This document shows positions 1-5,633 of a stretch of DNA of 8,120 nucleotides, piece after piece. The position numbers were made by a program, and so were the translations under genes. The DNA is from Gammaproteobacteria bacterium. GTDB lineage: Bacteria > Pseudomonadota > Gammaproteobacteria > Methylococcales > UBA2780. The stretch covers positions 1 through 8,120 of the forward strand of contig QNFJ01000098.1 of NCBI GenBank assembly GCA_003646305.1, written 5' to 3'. The notes below the pieces were generated by a model, which was not told where the DNA came from, ran no database searches, and was given only the letters and a program-made list of their open reading frames with translations. Within the stretch, counting starts at the first letter, position 1, and every line of letters starts with the position of its first letter.

Positions 1-1
1 A

Positions 2-604
2 ATGAAAGACGAAAATATTGTTTGGCACGAACATAATCTTAGTAAAGCTGAGCGATCACAACAGAAGCGGCAGAAGCCTTGCATCCTCTGGTATACAGGT
101 TTAAGTGGTTCGGGTAAATCAACCATTGCTGGCGCAGTGGAAAAGAAACTCTTCGAGCTGGGACATCATACCTATTTGCTAGATGGGGATAATGTTCGGC
201 ATGGGCTCAATAAAGATCTCGGCTTTTCAGACGAAGATCGTATTGAAAATATCCGCCGAATTGGAGAAATGGCCGCCCTTTTTGCAGATGCGGGACTACT
301 TGTTTTATCCGCATTTATCTCGCCATTCAGAAGTGATCGCAAAATGGTTCGAGAATTGGTTGAAGAGGCTGAATTTATAGAGATTTTTATGGATACACCG
401 CTGGATGTCTGTGAACAGCGGGACCCGAAAGGACTTTATAAAAAAGCGCGCAAAGGGGAAATTAAGAACTTTACCGGTATTGATTCAACGTATGAGGCTC
501 CAGAATGTGCAGAAATAACCATTAACACAGCGACTGATAGTGTCGAAAGTTGTGTTAATAAGGTTATTGGATATTTACAGGCAAATAATATTATCGTTAA
601 TTAA
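2..604 (+). CDS. cysC: Adenylyl-sulfate kinase (APS kinase) CysC
   Basis: Predicted cytoplasmic enzyme that phosphorylates adenosine 5'-phosphosulfate with ATP to give PAPS, the donor for sulfate reduction or sulfotransferases. The 200-aa product matches the usual length of standalone CysC (about 200 aa). Visible motifs: P-loop GLSGSGKST (residues 33-41), DGDNVRHGLN (61-70) for APS binding, FISPFR (105-110) with the serine that is the phosphorylated-intermediate position in E. coli CysC, KGLYKKAR (143-150) and FTGIDSTYEAP (157-167). The ATG lies at the second base of the window, so its ribosome binding site cannot be seen. The N-terminal DENIVWHEH aligns with the family's DENVVWH start region, so the protein is probably complete. 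No CysD, CysN or sulfotransferase is visible; upstream genes are outside the window. It is followed after 15 bp by manB, which suggests co-transcription. Function is secure; the pathway it feeds is inference. Confidence 0.95.
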   Translation: MKDENIVWHEHNLSKAERSQQKRQKPCILWYTGLSGSGKSTIAGAVEKKLFELGHHTYLLDGDNVRHGLNKDLGFSDEDRIENIRRIGEMAALFADAGLLVLSAFISPFRSDRKMVRELVEEAEFIEIFMDTPLDVCEQRDPKGLYKKARKGEIKNFTGIDSTYEAPECAEITINTATDSVESCVNKVIGYLQANNIIVN

Positions 605-619
605 ATTTAACTTAAAACC

Positions 620-1990
620 ATGACAAAAAAACTAACCTGCTTTAAAGCTTACGATATCCGAGGTCGCCTGGGTGATGAGCTGAATAAAGAGATTGCTTAT
701 CGAATTGGCCGTGCATTTGGACAATTCCTGGCTGCCAAAAAGATCGTTATCGGCGGTGATATGCGATTGACCAGTGCCGGTTTGAAAGCGGCACTTGCAA
801 ACGGACTGATGGATAGTGGCATTGATGTTCTGGACCTCGGTATGGTGGGTACAGAAGAGATCTATTTTGCCACAAAGTACCTTGGTGTCGATGGTGGCGT
901 AGAGGTGACGGCCAGCCATAATCCGATTGATTTTAACGGCATGAAACTGGTTCGGGAGGATTCAAAACCAATCAGTGGTGATACAGGACTTAACGAAATC
1001 CAGAGACTCGCCGAAGAAAACAGTTTTCCAGAGATTGACCCCGCGCAAAAAGGACAGCTTAAGACAATTTCCACACAGGAGGCTTATGTTGAGCATCTGC
1101 TGGGTTATCTCGACCTAGCTGCGCTAAAGCCGCTCAAGCTGGTTGTTAATGCCGGGAATGGTGCGGCAGGGCATATCCTCGATGCGATAGAACAGCAATT
1201 TCAGGCGCAATCTATCCCCATTGAATTTATAAAAGTCCATCATGAAGCCGATGGCAGCTTCCCGAATGGTATTCCCAACCCACTATTGGTCGAGAACCGT
1301 CCCGCAACCGCCAATGCGGTTAAAGCACATGATGCAGATATAGGTATCGCCTGGGATGGAGATTTTGACCGCTGTTTTCTATTCGATGAAAGCGGCGCAT
1401 TTATCGAAGGTTATTACATTGTTGGTTTGCTGGCAGAGGCATTTCTGGCCACCAATTCGGGTGCAAAAATCATTTACGACCCTCGTTTGACTTGGAACAC
1501 CATTGATATCGTTGAATCAGCGGGTGGTAAGCCCATTATGAGTAAAACGGGTCATGCCTTCATCAAAGAGCGGATGCGCAAAGAAGATGCCGTTTACGGT
1601 GGAGAGATGAGTGCACATCACTACTTTAGAGACTTTGCCTACTGCGACAGTGGCATGATTCCTTGGTTATTGGTCATCGGATTACTCAGCGCCAAAAACC
1701 AGAAACTGTCCGAGCTGGTTTCAGAGCGGATCGCGGCCTTTCCCTCATCAGGAGAAATTAACAGCAAATTGGCCGATCCAGAAGCCTCCATTAATCGTGT
1801 GCTAGAAGCCTTTAAAGCAGAGGCTAATCATATCGATCAGACGGATGGTATTGGGCTAGAGTTTGATGATTGGCGTTTTAATTTAAGGCGATCCAACACA
1901 GAGCCGGTTGTGCGATTAAATGTTGAATCAAGAGCTGATGTTGCATTGATGGAAGAAAAAACCCAGATGATTCTGGATTTGTTGGCGTAA
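620..1990 (+). CDS. manB: Phosphomannomutase ManB/CpsG
   Basis: Predicted cytoplasmic alpha-D-phosphohexomutase converting mannose-6-phosphate to mannose-1-phosphate, the precursor of GDP-mannose and GDP-fucose type sugars for capsule, LPS O-antigen or exopolysaccharide. The product is 456 aa, the same length as E. coli CpsG/ManB, and follows that protein throughout. Visible: N-terminal FKAYDIRG (8-15), catalytic phosphoserine loop TASHNP (97-102, Ser99), metal-binding DGDFDRC (246-252), sugar-specificity loop GEMSAHHYF (328-336) and C-terminal phosphate-binding RRSNTEPVVRLNVESR (423-438). All key residues are present. The ATG at 620 is supported by alignment with the family start (MxKLTCFKAYDIRG), although the sequence upstream is A/T-rich without a good Shine-Dalgarno. 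It probably shares a transcript with cysC and ends at a hairpin facing the convergent flagellar genes. A bifunctional PMM/PGM (AlgC-like) activity is possible, but similarity is closest to the CpsG branch. Confidence 0.95.
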   Translation: MTKKLTCFKAYDIRGRLGDELNKEIAYRIGRAFGQFLAAKKIVIGGDMRLTSAGLKAALANGLMDSGIDVLDLGMVGTEEIYFATKYLGVDGGVEVTASHNPIDFNGMKLVREDSKPISGDTGLNEIQRLAEENSFPEIDPAQKGQLKTISTQEAYVEHLLGYLDLAALKPLKLVVNAGNGAAGHILDAIEQQFQAQSIPIEFIKVHHEADGSFPNGIPNPLLVENRPATANAVKAHDADIGIAWDGDFDRCFLFDESGAFIEGYYIVGLLAEAFLATNSGAKIIYDPRLTWNTIDIVESAGGKPIMSKTGHAFIKERMRKEDAVYGGEMSAHHYFRDFAYCDSGMIPWLLVIGLLSAKNQKLSELVSERIAAFPSSGEINSKLADPEASINRVLEAFKAEANHIDQTDGIGLEFDDWRFNLRRSNTEPVVRLNVESRADVALMEEKTQMILDLLA

Positions 1991-2020
1991 TTAAGGGTTC
2001 CGTATACTGATTGAATTCCG

Positions 2021-2043
2021 GCCACTTTCATCTAAAAAGTGGC
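2021..2043. terminator. Hairpin at the convergent manB / PilZ-gene junction
   Basis: Perfect 8-bp inverted repeat GCCACTTT (2021-2028) and AAAGTGGC (2036-2043) around a 7-nt loop. It lies between the manB stop (1990) and the stop of the minus-strand PilZ gene (2047-2049). Its position suggests a bidirectional transcription end shared by the two convergent units. Neither strand shows a run of T directly after the stem, so it is not a textbook intrinsic terminator; it could instead be a 3'-end stabilising or Rho-associated structure. Confidence 0.4.
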
Positions 2044-2046
2044 TAA

Positions 2047-2835
2047 TTAATGGTCTCTTTCGCGTTTGATTTGATCTCTTTCTGTTTTGATGATGAAGCG
2101 TTCGAGTTTTTTGTGGCTACTGCTGTCAATGTTCTTAAAAAAACCACCAAGATAATTTTTTTGTCCTATTTGCTGGTTTTTTAGCACTCGTATAGTGAGA
2201 TCAAAGTGTATGTCCGAGCCATCTGGTAGAGGAATGCGACAGTTTTGCAGAAGGTCTCCGCGTCTGCAGGGTAATCTGGAAGAGACTAGCGCACCAATGC
2301 CGGTTGAAGAAATATTTTGCAAGTGACCAAGTAGAGGCGTGTTTCCTGCCGTAATCGTTGCATGAAAGGGGATTGCCTGACTGGTTTTAAGTGCAATTCT
2401 GCGAGCGCCTCTTCGTTGAGGATAATAAATTTCCTCGGGAAGTGGAACTTTGTAATAAGCGATCCCTTTGGAATCTCCTTTTTCTATTGAGCTAATGCTA
2501 AAAATAGCATCGACGCCATTATAAGATGCTTGGGCTTTGAATTTCCCCGTCTTAAGCAAAAGTTCATGTCCAGCGCGACTATTTAACTCGTCGAATATCA
2601 GGCATCGCTCTTCGGGGCGAATTGTCAGAATAGTGCTCGCAAAGGTCTCATCAACACCCTCAATCAAAACTGTAAATAGAGAGCCCTCCTCTTTAAGTTG
2701 TTTAAGTAGATGGATGATTTGCTGAGGTTTCCTGAGGAAGCGGGGGTTATTGTTGAAATCGACACCTGAATCTTGCGGGGAAGATGTGTGTGTGGAAGCT
2801 TCTCTGGTAAAGAGTTGTTTGATCGATTTGAACAT
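2047..2835 (-). CDS. ycgR: YcgR/FlgZ-like flagellar brake protein with PilZ domain (distal copy)
   Basis: Predicted cytoplasmic c-di-GMP receptor of the YcgR/FlgZ family, which binds the flagellar motor and lowers swimming when c-di-GMP is high. The 262-aa product has an N-terminal YcgR-type beta domain (about 35-130), a linker YYKVPLPEEIYYPQ (127-140), and a PilZ domain with the arginine-rich c-di-GMP motif RRGARR (141-146, satisfying RxxxR) and NISSTG (174-179, satisfying the (D/N)xSxxG motif). Both ligand motifs are intact. The C-terminus is a charged, probably helical tail (about 240-262). It is the last gene of the minus-strand flgA-flgM-flgN-PilZ-PilZ series, 96 bp after its paralogue. 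No convincing Shine-Dalgarno precedes the ATG at 2833-2835. The first 30 residues are low in conservation with the paralogue. Family assignment is strong; its effect on motility is inferred from family and context. Confidence 0.87.
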   Translation of the reverse strand: MFKSIKQLFTREASTHTSSPQDSGVDFNNNPRFLRKPQQIIHLLKQLKEEGSLFTVLIEGVDETFASTILTIRPEERCLIFDELNSRAGHELLLKTGKFKAQASYNGVDAIFSISSIEKGDSKGIAYYKVPLPEEIYYPQRRGARRIALKTSQAIPFHATITAGNTPLLGHLQNISSTGIGALVSSRLPCRRGDLLQNCRIPLPDGSDIHFDLTIRVLKNQQIGQKNYLGGFFKNIDSSSHKKLERFIIKTERDQIKRERDH

Positions 2836-2887
2836 GATTTTCGTTGAAAAGGTAGGACTGCTGAGCCGGTTTAAACTTGCCCTGCAT

Positions 2888-2916
2888 CTTGGCCGGTTGT
2901 TAATTATTCGGCCAGG
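2888..2916. repeat. Inverted repeat between the two PilZ genes
   Basis: Imperfect 8-bp inverted repeat CTTGGCCG (2888-2895) and CGGCCAGG (2909-2916), pairing fully with one G-T wobble, around a 13-nt A/T-rich loop. It lies in the 96-bp gap between the two tandem PilZ genes and could fold in the transcript. It is not followed by a T-run on either strand, so attenuation, transcript stabilisation or chance are all possible. The same gap holds the 8-bp palindrome GTTTAAAC (2869-2876) and no evident sigma-54 motif. Confidence 0.35.
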
Positions 2917-2931
2917 AAAATCAGAAGCGGT

Positions 2932-3690
2932 CTACATTTTCGCTCGCTCCTTTTTTCGCTTCAACTCTAATTCTTCTAGTGATAAAACCACTTTTCTGAG
3001 TTGTTTTAATGTTTTTCGGTTGGGATCAACAATCTGTGCACCGACGCGCATCATCTGCTCGTTGCGCTCACAGGGTCTGGTGGATCGTATTTCAATATCA
3101 AAGGTGATTACGTGCCCATTCGGGGGTGAAATCGTACAGGATTTGATGCGTTCACCTTTTCGTGCAAAAACACGGCTATCGAGCATGATTGCCAGTCCAT
3201 CGGCTGTAAGATCAAGCAGCTCTCCTGTGAGTGCTATTTCATCAAGACCGTATTTAGCAATGAAGGGGATTTTATGTCCTTCTGGGATAGTCGCTCTGAA
3301 CCGGCCACGGCGTTGTGGGTTATAAATTTTTTCAGGAAGTGGAGCCTTATAGTAGCTGTGATTGGCCTCTGGAGAGCAATCTGGAATGTTGACGTTGAAG
3401 GTGACATTGACACCATGTACTTTTGCTTGAACTTTGATATTTCCTTCAACTAACAGGCTTTCATGCAGAAGCGGGTCACCCAGTCGGTCGATTATGAATA
3501 ACTCGGTTCCCACTTTTAATAGATAGGTCGTTTCTTCCTGTGCATTGTTTTCCCAGTTAATGACCAGCGGTATCTGCTCATCACAGATATGTTTAAGCAT
3601 CTTATAGATTTCATCTGCTTCGGTGATGAATTTTGGATTACTAACCTGCCGTTTTTTAGCCTGTTTATTGAGAGAGAAAATATTCAGCAT
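2932..3690 (-). CDS. ycgR: YcgR/FlgZ-like flagellar brake protein with PilZ domain (flgN-proximal copy)
   Basis: Second predicted c-di-GMP effector of the YcgR/FlgZ family, 252 aa. It has an N-terminal YcgR-type domain (about 21-112), a linker YYKAPLPEKIYNPQ (113-126) nearly identical to that of the downstream paralogue, and a PilZ domain with QRRGRFR (126-132; R128 and R132 form RxxxR). The second motif reads DLTADG (160-165), with threonine where the (D/N)xSxxG consensus has serine. The C-terminal LELKRKKERAKM tail is highly charged. It lies 37 bp after flgN, the position held by flgZ next to flgMN in Pseudomonas, so by location this is the likelier orthologue of FlgZ. No good Shine-Dalgarno is visible before the ATG (3688-3690), so translation may depend on the upstream gene. 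Whether the Ser-to-Thr change weakens c-di-GMP binding is unknown. Confidence 0.87.
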   Translation of the reverse strand: MLNIFSLNKQAKKRQVSNPKFITEADEIYKMLKHICDEQIPLVINWENNAQEETTYLLKVGTELFIIDRLGDPLLHESLLVEGNIKVQAKVHGVNVTFNVNIPDCSPEANHSYYKAPLPEKIYNPQRRGRFRATIPEGHKIPFIAKYGLDEIALTGELLDLTADGLAIMLDSRVFARKGERIKSCTISPPNGHVITFDIEIRSTRPCERNEQMMRVGAQIVDPNRKTLKQLRKVVLSLEELELKRKKERAKM

Positions 3691-3727
3691 AATAAAGCTT
3701 GTTTGATGGATGCCCGAGTCGGTTAAA

Positions 3728-4213
3728 TTAGACAGTTAAAATTGAATTGGAATGATTTTCTCGCTTTGAATAGCCATCGGCCCCGTAAAAAGTATCAGAC
3801 TGGTGTCGGCCTCTTAATATATCGAGGGATCGTTTGGTATGCTGCTGCATAACGCGCACGCTTGTTCCATTAATTTCATTTTGTTTAGCGCATGCTCTGG
3901 TGAGCACCTCTAGTTTTGACCAATCAGACTGAATTGGGTGAGAAGCGGGGAGAGCTTGTAACCAGGTCATCATGCCTTCTTTCCCATTTTTTAAACCACA
4001 TGAGACAAGAAAATGATCGAGCTGATGGGTTTTAAGGTTTAAGGTTTTGGCAATCTGTTTTTTTTCTTCAACGAGTTTTCCCAGTGCTTCGGGTGCTCTT
4101 TTTTGTAGTGCATCGGATTCTTTATCCAATAGCACTGACATAAATTTTGTCAGTTTAAGAAGATCCGTGATTAGGGCGGAAAATTGCTGCAACTGTTGCT
4201 TTGTCTGTTTCAT
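3728..4213 (-). CDS. flgN: Flagellar export chaperone FlgN
   Basis: Predicted cytoplasmic type III secretion chaperone that binds the hook-filament junction proteins FlgK and FlgL and delivers them to the flagellar export gate. The 161-aa product is mostly helical and has the FlgN-family length (about 140-160 aa). Visible family features are a long N-terminal helical region rich in Leu, Lys and Glu (about 5-60), QNEINGTSVRV (111-121), LDILRG (130-135) and the near-terminal TFYGADG (141-147) typical of FlgN C-termini. It starts 9 bp after the flgM stop codon, the common flgM-flgN arrangement, and a weak Shine-Dalgarno (TAGGCAG on the minus strand) overlaps that stop, which suggests translational coupling. 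The PilZ gene follows after 37 bp. FlgN sequences diverge strongly, so the call leans on both context and these motifs. Confidence 0.92.
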   Translation of the reverse strand: MKQTKQQLQQFSALITDLLKLTKFMSVLLDKESDALQKRAPEALGKLVEEKKQIAKTLNLKTHQLDHFLVSCGLKNGKEGMMTWLQALPASHPIQSDWSKLEVLTRACAKQNEINGTSVRVMQQHTKRSLDILRGRHQSDTFYGADGYSKRENHSNSILTV

Positions 4214-4222
4214 ACTATCTGC

Positions 4223-4534
4223 CTACTCAGTAAAGTTATTTTCAAGTTCAATAATTTTGTCCGCAATCTGTTTGTCATCGATTTCATATTGACCATTAGC
4301 AATTCGACTTGAAACATCGTTCACATGATCGGCATTAACCATTGGAACCGCCGCAAGCGCCTGTTCCGCTTTCTGGATTAAGCTTGCAGCGTCAGTCAAG
4401 TTTACAGAGTCATTTTGTCCGGTTGAACTTTTTTCAGAAGCTGGACTAACTCCCTTTTTAGCTGCCGAACTTCCAGCCTTTTTTGTTCGGCTGCTTGTCT
4501 GCTTTCCGGTTATACCTTGTATGTTAATGCCCAT
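4223..4534 (-). CDS. flgM: Anti-sigma-28 factor FlgM
   Basis: Predicted negative regulator of flagellin synthesis. It binds sigma-28 (FliA) in the cytoplasm and is exported through the completed hook-basal body, which releases sigma-28 for late genes. The 103-aa length is typical (about 95-110 aa). The N-terminal half (1-45) is low complexity, rich in Ser, Thr, Lys and Gly, as expected for the disordered export region. The C-terminal half carries the sigma-binding helices, with VNLTDAASLIQKAEQAL (44-60), VPMVNADHVNDVSSRIANG (63-81) and YEIDDKQIADKIIELE (83-98), which match the conserved FlgM pattern. The start ATG (4532-4534) has a good Shine-Dalgarno AGAGG (4541-4545 on the complement) 6 nt away. 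It lies 110 bp after flgA and 9 bp before flgN. A weak sigma-28-like promoter in the flgA-flgM gap may give it separate late control. Confidence 0.95.
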   Translation of the reverse strand: MGINIQGITGKQTSSRTKKAGSSAAKKGVSPASEKSSTGQNDSVNLTDAASLIQKAEQALAAVPMVNADHVNDVSSRIANGQYEIDDKQIADKIIELENNFTE

Positions 4535-4594
4535 TAACTGCCTCTGCCTGTTTTAATAACGACCTGATCATTAGTGCTCTTTCGTAAATAGCTG

Positions 4595-4621
4595 GAATCT
4601 GTCTGTTAGAAATATAGTTGA
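4595..4621 (-). promoter_or_regulatory. Possible weak sigma-28 promoter for flgM
   Basis: On the minus strand TCAACTAT (4614-4621) and ACAGATTC (4595-4602) are separated by exactly 11 nt, the spacing of the sigma-28 consensus TAAAGTTT-N11-GCCGATAA. The match is partial (5 of 8 at -35, 4 of 8 at -10). A sigma-28 promoter ahead of flgM is known in several flagellated Gammaproteobacteria, so position supports it while sequence is weak. A start near 4588 would leave a leader of roughly 55 nt. Confidence 0.28.
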
Positions 4622-4644
4622 ATTTATAAGAAGTTGGGTATTAT

Positions 4645-5346
4645 TTAGAGAGGAGTTTGTACAATACCTTCGGCAATTATTTTCGCTTGAATAGTTCTTC
4701 CCGATTTAATGTTTTGAACACGAATCAGGTCACCTTTTGCACCATCTGAAAGCGCTTTTCCTGCCATGCGAATAGAAAATTGCCCCCCTTTTGCGAGGAT
4801 AATGACGTTGTCTCCTTTTTTGATCATTTTGGGTGTTACTAAAAGCCGATGGTTGAGAGGTGTGCCTCCTTGAAGTGCACGTTTCAATCTCTTTCCAACG
4901 GCTTTTTGGGGGTCACTCAAATATCCGGAGCGGAGACTACTAACCTCCATTTTCTTCAGGACAAGGTCGCTTGCGGAAATTTCTGTATCTCGTGGTAGTG
5001 CATCATTAAGAACAACAACGTTTTTAAACACCTTAACAAAGGCAGAGGAATAAATTGTCCACGGGGGTTTACCTTCACAACGGACACGGGCAGATACTCG
5101 ACCCATGGTGCGGCTTCCGGGGAGTAAGGAAATCTTCAGAGGGCTCGTGCATTTTGCAAGCCGCAACCGATGGTCAAGAGATTGGACTTCGATTTCTGGG
5201 GCGGTTGATAAATGCCGGGATTTTGACATAAGGAATTCGGTCACGGCAGTTCGAATTTCCTCATGGGATTGAGTCTCGGTAGCCTGTACCCCCGATGAAA
5301 CCGAGAGGAATAGGAGTATTAGTAGTGGTTGAACTGTTTTTCTCAT
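4645..5346 (-). CDS. flgA: Flagellar P-ring assembly chaperone FlgA
   Basis: Predicted periplasmic chaperone that assists polymerisation of FlgI into the P-ring around the rod. The 233-aa product fits the family. Residues 1-22 form a Sec signal peptide: MRK, a hydrophobic stretch PLLILLFLSVSSG, then a likely cut after VQA (20-22). The mature part holds LAKC (63-66) and RVRCEGKPPW (87-96), whose cysteines (66 and 90) may form a disulfide. A SAF-type domain (about 108-170) and the C-terminal FlgA signature with KGGQFSIRMAGKALSDGAKG (186-205) and IKSGRTIQAKI (213-223) follow. It is first in the minus-strand series flgA-flgM-flgN-PilZ-PilZ and is divergent from cheR. No strong Shine-Dalgarno precedes the ATG (5344-5346). 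A clear sigma-54 promoter lies about 55 bp upstream, so transcription is expected to need RpoN and an enhancer-binding activator. Confidence 0.96.
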   Translation of the reverse strand: MRKTVQPLLILLFLSVSSGVQATETQSHEEIRTAVTEFLMSKSRHLSTAPEIEVQSLDHRLRLAKCTSPLKISLLPGSRTMGRVSARVRCEGKPPWTIYSSAFVKVFKNVVVLNDALPRDTEISASDLVLKKMEVSSLRSGYLSDPQKAVGKRLKRALQGGTPLNHRLLVTPKMIKKGDNVIILAKGGQFSIRMAGKALSDGAKGDLIRVQNIKSGRTIQAKIIAEGIVQTPL

Positions 5347-5398
5347 AATGATTGAAAAGCCAAAATGATGTCTTTTAAGATAGTTTTAATTTAAAACC

Positions 5399-5416
5399 AA
5401 GCACTAATAATGCCAA
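5399..5416 (-). promoter_or_regulatory. Sigma-54 promoter for flgA
   Basis: Read on the minus strand, TTGGCATTATTAGTGCTT has the invariant GG (5413-5414) and GC (5401-5402) separated by exactly 10 nt, as in the sigma-54 consensus TGGCAC-N5-TTGC. Expected transcription start is near 5389, giving flgA a leader of about 43 nt. It matches the promoter ahead of flgB at 14 of 18 positions, which strengthens the call. Confidence 0.8.
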
Positions 5417-5450
5417 CAACTTGATCTGCACTCACCCAATATAGGTGCTA

Positions 5451-5483
5451 ACCAGGAAAGAGGCGGAGTTCTCGGTACCTGGT
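5451..5483. repeat. Inverted repeat in the flgA-cheR regulatory region
   Basis: Perfect 6-bp arms ACCAGG (5451-5456) and CCTGGT (5478-5483) separated by 21 nt. The centre is about 75-80 bp upstream of the predicted flgA transcription start, where enhancer-binding proteins for sigma-54 promoters commonly bind. It could equally be a leader structure for cheR or chance. No known activator consensus is recognised. Confidence 0.3.
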
Positions 5484-5633
5484 GGATTTATTTAATAACA
5501 AGATTTATGGTTAGGTGGTTAATTTTTATTACAGCTCGTTAGCCGGGCAAAATTATTCCGCTATATTTATGAGGAGAAGGGATAGTTTGCGGTGATTAGC
5601 ATTCGCTGGATCCAAAAAGTATAAGTAGGCTAA

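Larger units (their letters stand above)
5347..5633. other. Divergent flgA / cheR intergenic region
   Basis: This 287-bp region holds the flgA sigma-54 promoter (5399-5416) and an ACCAGG/CCTGGT inverted repeat (5451-5483). It also has a small CACC (5433-5436)/GGTG (5444-5447) hairpin candidate, an A/T-rich stretch (5484-5570), and a strong Shine-Dalgarno-like GAGGAGAAGG (5571-5580) that does not serve cheR, because it lies more than 50 nt upstream. No sigma-54 GG-N10-GC motif is present on the plus strand, so the cheR promoter is not identified. TATATT (5562-5567) could be a -10 box, but its -35 is poor. No cheV coding sequence or recognisable remnant is seen. Confidence 0.6.

Noticed and set aside
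632..1074. Minus-strand open frames within manB
   Set aside because: Antisense shadows of a strongly conserved phosphomannomutase, with no domain content.
2750..3325. 191-aa plus-strand open frame across the two PilZ genes
   Set aside because: It is antisense to both PilZ coding regions, which have clear family motifs. Its translation is Ser/Arg/Leu-rich with no recognisable domain, typical of a shadow frame.
5417..5500. c-di-GMP (GEMM) riboswitch in the flgA-cheR gap
   Set aside because: Considered because of the PilZ and flagellar context and local inverted repeats, but the conserved GEMM tetraloop/receptor and core sequences are not seen.
5539..5567. Sigma-70 promoter for cheR (TTAGCC and TATATT, 17-nt spacing)
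   Set aside because: The -35 box matches the consensus at only about half its positions in an A/T-rich stretch, too weak to annotate.
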